Below are positions 8,680 to 18,239 of a stretch of DNA of 64,000 nt, piece by piece; position 1 is the first letter of the stretch; each line of letters begins with the position of its first letter. The notes beneath the pieces are model-generated. The model ran no database searches, was not told the origin of the DNA, and worked only from the letters and a program-made list of their open reading frames with translations. The stretch comes from Marinomonas algicola (GTDB taxonomy: Bacteria; Pseudomonadota; Gammaproteobacteria; Pseudomonadales; Marinomonadaceae). Location: assembly GCF_014805825.1 (NCBI RefSeq), contig NZ_CP061941.1, positions 372,001-436,000 of the forward strand, given 5' to 3'. Position numbers and translations under genes: made by a program.

Positions 8680-9336
8680 ATGAAAGTGTACATTATTGAT
8701 AATTATGATTCGTTTACCTATAACCTGTATCAATATATAGGGGAAATTTTAACCAGCGCAAAGAGTCGCAATCAATTAGCTGACTTTAACGTGGTTGTGA
8801 AACGTAATGACGATTTTGAAATAGACGATCTAAGAGACGCCGATAGAATTATTATTTCACCTGGTCCTGGTTCACCAGATGACGATGCCTATTTTGGTCA
8901 GTGTGCTGAAGTAATTAGAGAGTTAGGTCAAACCATCCCATTAATGGGAGTGTGCTTAGGGATGCAAGGGATTGTGCACGTTTTTGGTGGTAAGGTAGTC
9001 AAAGCGCCGTTACCTGTTCATGGAAAAACCAGCCCTATTCAACATAATGGTTGTGGCATTTTTCACGAAATTCCGGATCAACTAGAAATTATGCGTTATC
9101 ACTCACTTGTCGCTGAAAACGAAAGTTTCCCTGATGTTCTTGAAATAACCGCAGCTGTTGGACGTTTACAGTCTCAAGATTTTGCGAATCGAGATCGTGT
9201 TCTTCAAGGGGGAGCGTTTGAAATTATGGGTGTACGCCATAAGACGTTTCCTATTCAAGGCATTCAGTTTCACCCTGAATCGTTTGCAACTGAAGGAGGA
9301 AAAGATTTAATACATAACTTTTTATTCCAGCTATAA
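8680..9336 (+). CDS. trpG: Anthranilate synthase component II, glutamine amidotransferase (TrpG)
   Basis: A 218-residue class I glutamine amidotransferase supplying ammonia to TrpE. The start MKVYIIDNYDSFTYNLYQYIG is typical of TrpG/PabA. The oxyanion loop is SPGPGSP, the nucleophile Cys92 sits in GVCLGMQG, and His198/Glu200 sit in HPESFATEGG. The residue after CLG is Met rather than the usual His of GHQ, as also seen in HisH-type amidotransferases. An upstream in-frame ATG at 8659 lies inside trpE. ATG 8680 is preferred because GAGTAAGG precedes it and the family N-terminus begins there. It could also serve folate synthesis, as dual-use TrpG/PabA proteins do. Confidence 0.88.
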   Translation: MKVYIIDNYDSFTYNLYQYIGEILTSAKSRNQLADFNVVVKRNDDFEIDDLRDADRIIISPGPGSPDDDAYFGQCAEVIRELGQTIPLMGVCLGMQGIVHVFGGKVVKAPLPVHGKTSPIQHNGCGIFHEIPDQLEIMRYHSLVAENESFPDVLEITAAVGRLQSQDFANRDRVLQGGAFEIMGVRHKTFPIQGIQFHPESFATEGGKDLIHNFLFQL

Positions 9337-9384
9337 TAGTGGATAGATTAAGTTCGAAGGGGGTTAATCTTAGTTAGTCTTAAC

Positions 9385-10443
9385 GTGAGAAGGAAGCAAG
9401 GTTCGGTTTTGAAACGATTCGATGTGGATTCCAAGAAATTGTCTTTATTAGATTATTTTAGACGCTGCCAGAAAGTGCTTTCTAGTATTGCCTTGGGTGC
9501 GGATGCAAAAGACATATTTACTCAGCTTCAAGCCATTGTTGAATCAATGGAAGCTGGACGCATTGCCAGTGTATTAAAGCTAGATGAATCCACGAAAACG
9601 CTACATCATTATGGCAATAACCGCTTGCCGAAACTGTATGCTGATGCCATTGATGGCGTTGAGATTGGAGAGTATATAGGATGTTGTGGCTCGGCCGTCT
9701 ACCTAGGTAAGACAGTGATTGCAAAAGACATTCAGAGTCACCCAAACTGGGTTCATTACCGCGATATCGCTAAGATTGCAAACTTAGGGTCGTGTTGGTC
9801 AGTGCCTATCATATTGTCCGATGGTTATGTATTTGGCTCATTTGCGGTTTACTCCCCTAACTCTGCGTCTCCAACAGAAGATGAGCTGGAAGTACTCACC
9901 ATGTCGGCTCATATAGGGAGTGTTGTTATTGAAAAGTCTCGACTGGAAGAGAAGCTAAAGTTCGCAGCAACACATGATGCTTTAACTGGGATCTTAAATC
10001 GTACTCAATTTGAGTTGCTCGTTGGAAAGATGCTGTTAAATTTAGAGCGTAATCAACTAACAATGAGCTTACTGTTTTTAGATTTGAATAACTTTAAGGA
10101 AGTGAATGATCTTCACGGCCATGACTTGGGGGATGAGCTACTAACCTTGTTTGCTAAAGCCTTGTTGTCAGAGTTAAGAGAGTCGGATGTGGTTTGTCGA
10201 CGAGGTGGGGATGAGTTCCTCGTTGCGTTAGTTGGCACATCTAAAAAAGGTTCTGAAGCTTATACGGAACGAGTACGCAAAGATTTTCTAGCAAAACAGC
10301 AACGTCTAAAATACCCTCAACATATCGAATTTTCTGTTGGTGTGTCGGAAGCCAAGCCGGGCGCGTATCCGACTCTTACCGACTTAATGATTGAAGCGGA
10401 TAAAAATATGTATAAAAACAAACACCTGATGAAAAAAAGCTAG
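9385..10443 (+). CDS. GAF-GGDEF diguanylate cyclase
   Basis: Up to 352 residues, no membrane segments. An N-terminal GAF-like sensor at about 30-180 (GCCGSAVYLGKTVIAKDIQ, SCWSVPI) is joined to a GGDEF domain with an intact RRGGDEF active site. The product-inhibition site RESD lies in the expected position before it, so it should make c-di-GMP with feedback control. The start is uncertain: GTG 9385 gives the longest form, and TTG 9409 behind AAGGAAG is equally plausible. It begins 48 bases after trpG on the same strand, so it may be co-transcribed with trpREG. The ligand of the GAF domain is unknown. Confidence 0.85.
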   Translation: MRRKQGSVLKRFDVDSKKLSLLDYFRRCQKVLSSIALGADAKDIFTQLQAIVESMEAGRIASVLKLDESTKTLHHYGNNRLPKLYADAIDGVEIGEYIGCCGSAVYLGKTVIAKDIQSHPNWVHYRDIAKIANLGSCWSVPIILSDGYVFGSFAVYSPNSASPTEDELEVLTMSAHIGSVVIEKSRLEEKLKFAATHDALTGILNRTQFELLVGKMLLNLERNQLTMSLLFLDLNNFKEVNDLHGHDLGDELLTLFAKALLSELRESDVVCRRGGDEFLVALVGTSKKGSEAYTERVRKDFLAKQQRLKYPQHIEFSVGVSEAKPGAYPTLTDLMIEADKNMYKNKHLMKKS

Positions 10444-10513
10444 AGTAAATTTTAATAACGCACGGCTAACGATGGCACTAATAACATCCAACCTAAGCAA
10501 TGCGCTTCGATTA

Positions 10514-11317
10514 TTAGACGTCGTTAAGATGTGGAAACAGATCTTTTACGAAATTTGCGGCCGCGACCATACCTTGGTTATCATATCGCTCTAATAATGC
10601 CGAGCCGATAATGGCAATATCAGCATGATTGGCAACGTCATCTATTTGTGATTTCGAGCGAATACCAAAGCCTATGGCTAATGGCGTATCCGTATGGCTT
10701 TTTACCTCTTCTAAGTAAGCTGTTAAGGGGAGTTGTTGTTGGTTATCGCCGCCCGTCACACCTGCACGGCTTACGCAATATAAGAACCCCGTTGATTGGC
10801 TCGCTATTTTTTGTAAACGTCTGCTAGGCGTTATAGGTGTTACCAACCAAATCGGGTCTACTTGAAACTGTGCGCAGGCTTCCTGATAGTCTTGTGAATG
10901 ATCTATTGCTAGGTCTGGAAGGATTACGCCGCTAATACCACTCAATGACGCTTCTTCAATGAATTGCGTTACGCCAAATTTAAAAACAGGATTTAAATAG
11001 CTCATAAACACGATTCTGCTGTTAGGATAATGCCGAGATAATTCTTTTAGATGCAATAAACAGTTTGAAATTTTTAGATCTACTGATAGGGCTTTATGAC
11101 AAGCATTTACAATAGTCGGTCCATCCGCAACAGGGTCGGAAAACGGAAATTGAACTTCCAGGATATCCACACCTAAATCCAGTAGGGTTTTCATCCATTG
11201 AAGGCTTTCTTCTACAGACGGGTAGCCATAAATAACATGAGTCATTGCCAGAGGTGTATTGGTATCGTGTGATAATAGTGACTTTCTCGTCGTGATAAAT
11301 TTTTGAAGTTGGCTCAT
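10514..11317 (-). CDS. trpA: Tryptophan synthase alpha chain
   Basis: A 267-residue TIM-barrel enzyme cleaving indole-3-glycerol phosphate to indole and glyceraldehyde 3-phosphate. Catalytic Glu54 (ILEVQFPFSDP) and Asp65 (VADGPT) are present, as are the phosphate-binding GFGIRS and the late IIGSALL. It lies one base downstream of trpB and is tightly coupled to it. It runs toward the GAF-GGDEF gene; no clear terminator is visible in the 70-base convergent gap. With trpB it forms the last two steps of tryptophan synthesis. Confidence 0.94.
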   Translation of the reverse strand: MSQLQKFITTRKSLLSHDTNTPLAMTHVIYGYPSVEESLQWMKTLLDLGVDILEVQFPFSDPVADGPTIVNACHKALSVDLKISNCLLHLKELSRHYPNSRIVFMSYLNPVFKFGVTQFIEEASLSGISGVILPDLAIDHSQDYQEACAQFQVDPIWLVTPITPSRRLQKIASQSTGFLYCVSRAGVTGGDNQQQLPLTAYLEEVKSHTDTPLAIGFGIRSKSQIDDVANHADIAIIGSALLERYDNQGMVAAANFVKDLFPHLNDV

Positions 11318-11318
11318 G

Positions 11319-12575
11319 TTATACCTCTGATGTCACGTCATTCGTTTTATGGAATTGATCTGCATAATCTTGAATAAAAGGGACGAATTCGTCGTCTTGA
11401 AATGCTTTCGCTACATTAAAAATATCCTTGTCTCCACGTCCGGATAAATTAATCACAATATGCTCATCTTTAGGCCGTTGTTTGGCTTCACGAAATGCCG
11501 CCGCAAGTGCGTGGGAAGATTCTAGAGCGGGAATAATGCCTTCTTTCTTTAATAATAATGAGCACGCGTTAAGAACTTCTTCATCTGACGCATAGGCCAT
11601 GCGAACCCTCCCTGTTTCAGCCAAATGGGCGATAATCGGGGAAACGCCAACATAATCTAAACCAGCGGCAATAGAGTGAGTATCTTGTAATTGTCCGGAT
11701 TCATTTTGTAAAAAAATACTGGAGAACCCCTGTGCTATGGCTTTAGATCCATAGTTATGAGATAGCCGAATAGAATGTTCTCCTATCGCAGTTCCTTTCC
11801 CCGCGGCCTCGACCCCGATCATCTCTACAGAGTTATTGTCTAAAAAGGCATTAAATAAGCCGATCGCATTCGATCCTCCTCCTACGCAGGCGTACAGCTT
11901 ATTAGGTAACCCTTTAAATTGAGTCTGGCTTTGTGTTTTTACTTCGTCTCCAATAACGGATTGGAAATAGGCAACCATTTCAGGAAAAGGCGCACAACCA
12001 CAAGCCGTTCCAATTAAATAATGACTGTTTTGATGACTGCCAGACCAGTCTCTTAATGCCTCGTCTAAAGCGTCTTTAAGTGTTTGAGATCCGGTGCTAA
12101 CTGAGATAACGGTTGCGCCTAATTGTTTCATCCAAAACACATTTGGATATTGGCGAGCAATGTCCTTTGCACCCATGTAAATTGTGCATTCTAAGCCTAA
12201 CCTAGCGGCGACGAGTGCCGTTGCTATACCGTGCTGCCCTGCACCAGTCTCCGCGATGACTCGTGTTTTACCCATACGCTTTACGAGTAAGCCTTGTCCA
12301 ATCACATTGTTCATTTTGTGAGCGCCACTGTGATTCAAATCTTCTCGTTTTAAATAGATTTGTGCACCACCAAAATAGTGGCTGAGATTCTCGCAATGTG
12401 TGAGAGGTGTTGGACGACCGGAGAATTGCTGCCATTGTTTGTGCAGTTCTTGAAGGAATAAAGGGTCGTTTTTGGCGTCTTCAAATGCCTCCACAATTTG
12501 CTGTTGGCTTGTATACAGAATTTCTGGAATGTAACTGCCACCGTATTGCCCATAGTAACCTTGCTCACTTTGCAT
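11319..12575 (-). CDS. trpB: Tryptophan synthase beta chain
   Basis: PLP enzyme condensing indole with serine. The PLP lysine is Lys87 in HSGAHKMNN, the same number as in E. coli. The sequences ETGAGQHG, CVGGGSNAIG (phosphate-binding glycine loop) and ESSHALA are present. At 418 residues it is about 20 longer than the enteric protein, mainly at the C-terminus. GGAGAAA precedes the start. The first gene of a trpBA pair; trpC, trpD and trpF are not in the window. Divergent to a TetR gene with a palindrome in between. Confidence 0.95.
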   Translation of the reverse strand: MQSEQGYYGQYGGSYIPEILYTSQQQIVEAFEDAKNDPLFLQELHKQWQQFSGRPTPLTHCENLSHYFGGAQIYLKREDLNHSGAHKMNNVIGQGLLVKRMGKTRVIAETGAGQHGIATALVAARLGLECTIYMGAKDIARQYPNVFWMKQLGATVISVSTGSQTLKDALDEALRDWSGSHQNSHYLIGTACGCAPFPEMVAYFQSVIGDEVKTQSQTQFKGLPNKLYACVGGGSNAIGLFNAFLDNNSVEMIGVEAAGKGTAIGEHSIRLSHNYGSKAIAQGFSSIFLQNESGQLQDTHSIAAGLDYVGVSPIIAHLAETGRVRMAYASDEEVLNACSLLLKKEGIIPALESSHALAAAFREAKQRPKDEHIVINLSGRGDKDIFNVAKAFQDDEFVPFIQDYADQFHKTNDVTSEV

Positions 12576-12608
12576 TTGTTTCTCCTGTACATTTAATTTA
12601 TTTACTTT

Positions 12609-12633
12609 ACCGTTTAGTTAATAAATTAATGGT
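12609..12633. promoter_or_regulatory. Imperfect palindrome between trpB and the TetR gene
   Basis: A 25-base imperfect inverted repeat with outer arms ACC and GGT and an AT-rich centre containing TTAGTTAAT. It lies 33 bases before trpB and about 70 bases before the TetR gene. It could be the TetR operator or a degenerate TrpR site (TAGTTAA matches part of the TrpR operator core). Neither is proven. Confidence 0.4.
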
Positions 12634-12704
12634 TAATTACTGGTAGGTCAAGAGGGTTTATGAAAAAATACAGACTAAATTATTCAAATTAAGTGAGACT
12701 CTGC

Positions 12705-13271
12705 ATGGCACGAGGAAGACCATCAAAAAAAGTAGAAATAACAAGGTGTGCAAAACAACTTTTTCAACAGTGTGGGTATCAAGCGACCAGTATTGATCAA
12801 GTTGTCATACTATCAGGTGTGTCTAAGCCCACAGTGTACAGTAATTTTGCTTCTAAACAGGCCCTTTGGGTGGAGGTTATGAAGGAGGTAATTGAAGAAT
12901 CGAATCTTGCTATGCAAAATTTAGACAGCCGTCAGCAAACTTTTCTGGCATCATGGATTGATATTTGGACGTTATGGGGCGCGTGCTCAGTGCGGTTAAG
13001 CTTATATCGGATTATGATAGGCGAACAAGTTAAAATGGAAGCGCAAGCGGTGGCGTTATTCGCTGATTTTGAAGCGGTTTTATCGGCGCGACTGAGTTTA
13101 TTGAGAGAAAGTAGTGGCTTATTTATTGATGAGTCGCGTTATTGGATTTTATATTGCACTAGCCATCACCTTTTTATAAACAGTGCGTTGTATTCAAGTG
13201 AGTGTCATGTGAGAGCGAATGCAAATGCCTTACTCAGTTCTATCTTAATGGAGAGTGAGTCGATACGTTAA
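12705..13271 (+). CDS. TetR-family transcriptional regulator
   Basis: A 188-residue repressor-type protein. The N-terminal TetR DNA-binding domain runs from ARGRPSKKVEI through a helix-turn-helix with VILSGVSKPTVYSNFASKQAL. The C-terminal ligand domain is divergent and its effector cannot be predicted. The frame is open to GTG 12693, but ATG 12705 is preferred because AAGTGAG precedes it and MARGRPSKK is a common TetR start. It is divergent from trpBA, so it may act on its own promoter, on trpBA, or elsewhere. Confidence 0.87.
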   Translation: MARGRPSKKVEITRCAKQLFQQCGYQATSIDQVVILSGVSKPTVYSNFASKQALWVEVMKEVIEESNLAMQNLDSRQQTFLASWIDIWTLWGACSVRLSLYRIMIGEQVKMEAQAVALFADFEAVLSARLSLLRESSGLFIDESRYWILYCTSHHLFINSALYSSECHVRANANALLSSILMESESIR

Positions 13272-13489
13272 TTCTATGTATCATAATGTAATGAAGATTG
13301 GGAATATTAAAATATTTGCTACACTTTATACTATCTGAGACTTATTTGCGGATATTGTGAACTTATGATTGGCCGCAAAGGTAAAATATCTGTTTTAACT
13401 TGGCTTTTCACTGAAACCCCTAGAGATATTAACCAGGCAATTTTTTTTGTGTGTAATACAATTTTTAAGGATCAAAACTACGGAATTTT

Positions 13490-16456
13490 ATGGCATATCT
13501 AAAACGTATTTCACCGTTTAAAGTATTTTTAGGCTTATTTCTTATCAGTCTTTGTGCTTCTTATTTCTTTGTTAAGTCTTTTGTTCAACTGGAATATGCC
13601 TCTCACAAAGCATCCGCTTATGCTATTGGTGAAAGTCAGTCCGCCTTAATCAGCTCGACTATTTTCCATAACATGTCTGCGAACTACGCATTGGCCTCTT
13701 TAATTCGTTTCTCTGATGGTAATGTGGCTTTTTTTGACTCTTACTCTGAAGAATTAAAAAAACAATACCCTCTCACTTCCCATTTCTCACTGTCACCTGG
13801 TGGCATTATTACGCAAGTTTATCCTCTAGAGGGTAACGAGAGTTCGATCGGCCTGAATCAATTGAGTTACCCAGATCAACGTGAGATGGCTCAATTGACA
13901 AAACAATCTCAAAAATTAACCTTAGCAGGCCCCGTCAACTTGGTTCAGGGTGGTAAGGCATTAATCGGACGTTGGCCTGTTTGGATTGAAGAAGATAGAG
14001 AACCTGTTTTTTGGGGATTTACGAATGTTACGATAAAACTTGAACGTTTCTTGCAAGAGGTCAATTTAATTGATCTGGAAAAACAAGGTTTTCACTATCG
14101 CTTAGAACGGATTAATGACAATGACATCAACTCCTTTGTCGCCACATCCACCAATCATTTAATTCAGGACCATGACTGGTTAGATATTGACATTGTTGTA
14201 CCAAATGGCCAGTGGCTTTTAAGAATGTCACCTAAAAATGGTTGGCTTTCTAAAAGTATGCTTTTTACCAATGTCACTATAGCGCTAATTTTATCTTTAT
14301 TGTTTTCTGGATTGGTGTCTGTTTTGTGGCGAATTTCGTTAACCAAACAAGCATTAGAAGCTACGGTAGAAGAGCGAACGAAAGAGGTTACCCGAGCTTA
14401 TGCTAGGATGTCATCCTTGATGAACGCAATCCCAGATATGTTATTTGAATACGATGAAGATGGCATTCTGCTTTATTGTCATTCGCCGACTTTTGAGACA
14501 GTGGGCATTGCTTTTAATAAAATGATCGGTTGTAAAATAGATGACTTCCTCCCTAAACACGTCGCGAAGAGTTATTACAATTCTTTTGCTGAAGCGAAGA
14601 AAACAGGTCATTCAATAGGCAATACATTTTCAGTTAACCATAAAAAGGGCGTTCGTTGGTTCGAATTATCTGTTACTTACTCATCCAAAGAAGAAAACAT
14701 CAATGGCGCTCGTTACGTTGTCGTATCGAGAGACATTACATCAAGAAAAGAGGCTGAATTAGAGTTACGTATTGCCGCTACGGCTTTTGAGTCTCAAGAT
14801 GCTGTGATCATTACGGATATGTCTAAGCGTATTTTACGAGTGAACAAAGCGTTTGAGGGCCTTACAGGGTACTCTGAAAAAGAGGTGCTTGGTAAAACGA
14901 CTGAAATATTGAATTCAAGTTATCATGATGAACATTTTTATAAAAATTTATTTGCTCAGCTAATGGAAAATAGCTATTGGGAAGGAGAAATTTGGAGCCG
15001 CAAAAAAGATGGCTCTGTCTATCCCGAGCTGTTAAGTATTTCCATTGTTTATGACTCAAATGGATTGCCCGTTAATTATGTGGCCATCGCGAAAGACATT
15101 ACGCTCGTAAAGCAAAATGAACATACGATCAATCAGCTTAATTTTTATGATTCTTTAACAAGTTTACCGAATAGAAGAATGGTTCTAGAGTATGTAGAAA
15201 ATATCCTTTCCATGCGCCAATCATTAACTTTTCCTGTAAGGCATACGCCTAAAGCCAATAGCGCTATTCTATTCGTTGACCTTGATAATTTTAAAAACAT
15301 TAATGATACCAAAGGACACCCAACAGGAGACCTATTTTTACAACAGGTGGCCGAACGGCTGTTAGAGTGTGCCGAACAGAATTGCATGGTTGCTCGATTT
15401 GGCGGTGATGAATTTATCGTTGTGTTAACACCAACAGAACTTGAAATGATAAAACAAGAAAAAATTGGCAACATGATTCAGAAAATTCAGCACGCATTAA
15501 GTACCCCCATTTTTATTAGAGAAGAGCGGTTTGATGTTTCTTCCAGTATCGGTTTAGCGGAGATTGATCACACGATCACAACAGCGGCGGATGTCTTTAA
15601 AAATGCTGAGTTGGCCATGTATGAAGCGAAAGCCGCGGGTAGAAGTCAGGTGTGTTATTATTCTGAAAAAATGCAAGAAAAGCTAATCAGTAAAATGAAT
15701 CTAGAATTAGCCTTACGAGATGCGATCAGCAATAATGAATTTGAGTTATATTATCAGCCACAATTCGACCGAAATGGTGACATTCAAGGGGTTGAAGCAC
15801 TCATAAGATGGTTTCATCCGGTACAAGGTCTTATCTCTCCAATGCTGTTTATCCCTCTCGCTGAAGAGTCAAAGTTAATACTCTCAATAGGCGATTGGGT
15901 GACGCGAACCGCCTGTTTACAATTGAAAGCATGGCAAGCAATCCCTGAGCTTAAACATATAACCATTTCTGTAAATGTGAGTGCTTTACAATTCTCTCAG
16001 GAAGAATTTGTTAGCTCAGTTGAATCTATTTTAAAGGAGACAGGTGTGCCTGCCAATCAATTGCAGTTAGAGCTTACAGAAAGCATGTTGATCATGGATA
16101 AAAATATTATTGCTGCAAAAATGAGTGCGCTTAATGCATTGGGTATTCTTTTTTCATTAGACGACTTTGGTACAGGTTATTCTTCATTGTCTTATTTGCA
16201 GAAATTGCCCTTCGATCAATTAAAAATAGATCAGTCTTTTGTTAGAAACTTATCAGGCGATGACGCAGGTTCGCTTGCTCATGCTATTGCCGCCATGGGG
16301 AGCAGTTTAGGGTTGGAGGTGATTGCTGAAGGCGTTGAAACACAAGAGCAGTTTGATTTGCTCAAGCAATGTAACTGTGATTTATTTCAAGGGTATTTTA
16401 TGGGTTACCCTGTCCCTGTTAAAGAATTGGAAAGTCGATTTTCTAGCACTCAATAA
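13490..16456 (+). CDS. Membrane sensor with CHASE-like, two PAS, GGDEF and EAL domains
   Basis: A 988-residue c-di-GMP enzyme. A membrane segment at about 12-32, a periplasmic CHASE-like domain to about 255 and a second membrane segment at about 260-285 are followed by a short coiled stretch. Then come two PAS domains (about 305-425 and 430-545), GGDEF (RFGGDEF near 637) and EAL (GVEALIRW near 767). All EAL metal and catalytic motifs are intact (ELTES, LDDFGTGYSS, LKIDQSF, IAEGVET). The cyclase has no RxxD inhibition site. It can plausibly both make and degrade c-di-GMP in response to an external ligand. The weak AAGG before ATG 13490 is distant. Confidence 0.9.
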   Translation: MAYLKRISPFKVFLGLFLISLCASYFFVKSFVQLEYASHKASAYAIGESQSALISSTIFHNMSANYALASLIRFSDGNVAFFDSYSEELKKQYPLTSHFSLSPGGIITQVYPLEGNESSIGLNQLSYPDQREMAQLTKQSQKLTLAGPVNLVQGGKALIGRWPVWIEEDREPVFWGFTNVTIKLERFLQEVNLIDLEKQGFHYRLERINDNDINSFVATSTNHLIQDHDWLDIDIVVPNGQWLLRMSPKNGWLSKSMLFTNVTIALILSLLFSGLVSVLWRISLTKQALEATVEERTKEVTRAYARMSSLMNAIPDMLFEYDEDGILLYCHSPTFETVGIAFNKMIGCKIDDFLPKHVAKSYYNSFAEAKKTGHSIGNTFSVNHKKGVRWFELSVTYSSKEENINGARYVVVSRDITSRKEAELELRIAATAFESQDAVIITDMSKRILRVNKAFEGLTGYSEKEVLGKTTEILNSSYHDEHFYKNLFAQLMENSYWEGEIWSRKKDGSVYPELLSISIVYDSNGLPVNYVAIAKDITLVKQNEHTINQLNFYDSLTSLPNRRMVLEYVENILSMRQSLTFPVRHTPKANSAILFVDLDNFKNINDTKGHPTGDLFLQQVAERLLECAEQNCMVARFGGDEFIVVLTPTELEMIKQEKIGNMIQKIQHALSTPIFIREERFDVSSSIGLAEIDHTITTAADVFKNAELAMYEAKAAGRSQVCYYSEKMQEKLISKMNLELALRDAISNNEFELYYQPQFDRNGDIQGVEALIRWFHPVQGLISPMLFIPLAEESKLILSIGDWVTRTACLQLKAWQAIPELKHITISVNVSALQFSQEEFVSSVESILKETGVPANQLQLELTESMLIMDKNIIAAKMSALNALGILFSLDDFGTGYSSLSYLQKLPFDQLKIDQSFVRNLSGDDAGSLAHAIAAMGSSLGLEVIAEGVETQEQFDLLKQCNCDLFQGYFMGYPVPVKELESRFSSTQ

Positions 16457-16481
16457 GAGGTAAGCGATGGGTAGAGGAGCA

Positions 16482-18239
16482 TTAGCTAACAGTAATCGTC
16501 TCTTTTGCCATCGATAAAAACAGTGCATTATTACTGGCTTTCTTGGCTTCTTTTTTGGCCGTTGCGGCAAGTTCCGCCACTTCTAAGTGGTTATCGCAGT
16601 GTTGCTCTCGTGGGTTAATAATCCCAATGGATAAACTTAAAAATGTGTAGAAAGTGGGTTCGTCTTGTCTATTCTTACTCCAAATGCCCCCTTTATCCGT
16701 CGAGTCTTGGTCATAAAAGGTTTTAACTGAACGTGAAAACTCTTTGAGTATGGTCTTGCACGTCGTTAAGTAGTTTGGGCTCTCAAAAATAACCACAAAA
16801 TCGTCTCCTCCTACGTGACCAATAAAGTCATTGCGCCCTCTAGTGTGTTTCTTAATTAGGTTTCCAACCATTTTTATGGCTTCGTCCCCCGTTGCGTAGC
16901 CAAAGTAGTCATTAAATGGCTTAAAATCATTTAAATCGAAATAGGCCACATGAAAGTCCGTACGATCGTTTAGTCGCTGAGTTATTTCTTGAGTGATGAG
17001 TACGTTGCCAGGAAGAAAAGTAAGTGGATTAGAGTAAGTGGCATTTTGTATTTTTAATTCGGTGATCTGTTTTAGTAAATCCTTAACATTGGCCATTCCT
17101 ATAAATTCTTTATTTTCCACAACGATAATATCATTGTTCATTGCATTGGTATCTTGTGCCGTTATTTGTTGGGAAACGTTCGACAGTTTTATATAGCTCT
17201 CTACAATTAATGCGTCTTTATTTAATAATTGAGTCGTGTGTTTGTTTTCGTAAAGTGAACGGCCATATGGCGTAGAAAAAAGCTCATGAAGTTGGTCCCT
17301 TTTAATAACGCCTATCGGGTTCTTGTCTTTCAAAATAGGAATGGCCGTCAGGTTAGGCTGTTTTTTAAATAGCTCACTTGCTTCGAGAAGTAAGTTATCG
17401 TGTTCTAAAAAGGGAACCGTGTGTGCGAGTGATTGAATTGTTTCTTTGTGATCAAGTTTTTCTCTGCGTTTTAAAAAATTTTCTTTTAGCTCATTATTAA
17501 AAAAGACGAGTGGTTCTTTGGTTGGTCTACCTAACAAATACCCTTGTCCAATAGTAACTCCAAGCTTAAGCAATTGGTTTAGCTCTTTTTTTGTCTCAAT
17601 ACCTTCTGCGATAATCTGGCAATCCAATCTATTCCCAATAGCCACAATTGATCGAACAAACTCTTGTTTTACCTTGTTATTATGAATATCTCGAATGAAG
17701 TATTGATCAATTTTAACGATTTCAGGTTGCAGGTCTGACCACAATTTTAAGCCTGAGTAGCCGACACCTAGATCATCAATCGCTACTTGGAATCCCATTT
17801 TTCTATAGTGTTCGACGGATTCTAACGTAACACCCTCATTATCGTAAGGGTGTTGTTCTGAGAGCTCGATAACAATATCTGTTTGAGACATTTTCTTTTC
17901 TTTTAGAATCGACAGTGTCATACCACTTTGGTGTTCTTTAGAGCGAAGTAAAGACGCACTTACATTCAGAAACAGTTTTCCTGGAAGATTAAGTTCAGAG
18001 AAGGTTTGAATGGACTTTTGGCGACATATTAATTCTAATTCATGCAACTTTCCTAACTGAATCGCTTTAGTAAACAGCTTACTAGGATAAAAAAACGGAC
18101 TGTCTTCAGGGCCTCTTGTTAACGCCTCGTGACCAATTAAGTCGCCATTCGTAATGTCGAAGATAGGCTGGAACACAGGGATAATGTTTTCTTGTTTGAT
18201 GATTTGATCAAACTCTAGAGTACTAACGGATGTCTCCAT
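16482..18239 (-). CDS. EAL-CBS-GGDEF c-di-GMP protein
   Basis: A 585-residue cytoplasmic protein in the order EAL (about 12-250), paired CBS domains (about 255-390) and GGDEF (about 410-565). The EAL residues are intact: HEALTRG, FLNVSAS, IELSEQ, IDDLGVGYSG, VKIDQYF and AEGIET. The cyclase motif is GGDDF, a conservative variant that can still be active. It lacks the RxxD inhibition site. The CBS pair usually binds adenine nucleotides. The architecture is known from xanthomonad and pseudomonad c-di-GMP phosphodiesterases. It converges tail to tail with the preceding sensor, 25 bases apart. Confidence 0.88.
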   Translation of the reverse strand: METSVSTLEFDQIIKQENIIPVFQPIFDITNGDLIGHEALTRGPEDSPFFYPSKLFTKAIQLGKLHELELICRQKSIQTFSELNLPGKLFLNVSASLLRSKEHQSGMTLSILKEKKMSQTDIVIELSEQHPYDNEGVTLESVEHYRKMGFQVAIDDLGVGYSGLKLWSDLQPEIVKIDQYFIRDIHNNKVKQEFVRSIVAIGNRLDCQIIAEGIETKKELNQLLKLGVTIGQGYLLGRPTKEPLVFFNNELKENFLKRREKLDHKETIQSLAHTVPFLEHDNLLLEASELFKKQPNLTAIPILKDKNPIGVIKRDQLHELFSTPYGRSLYENKHTTQLLNKDALIVESYIKLSNVSQQITAQDTNAMNNDIIVVENKEFIGMANVKDLLKQITELKIQNATYSNPLTFLPGNVLITQEITQRLNDRTDFHVAYFDLNDFKPFNDYFGYATGDEAIKMVGNLIKKHTRGRNDFIGHVGGDDFVVIFESPNYLTTCKTILKEFSRSVKTFYDQDSTDKGGIWSKNRQDEPTFYTFLSLSIGIINPREQHCDNHLEVAELAATAKKEAKKASNNALFLSMAKETITVS

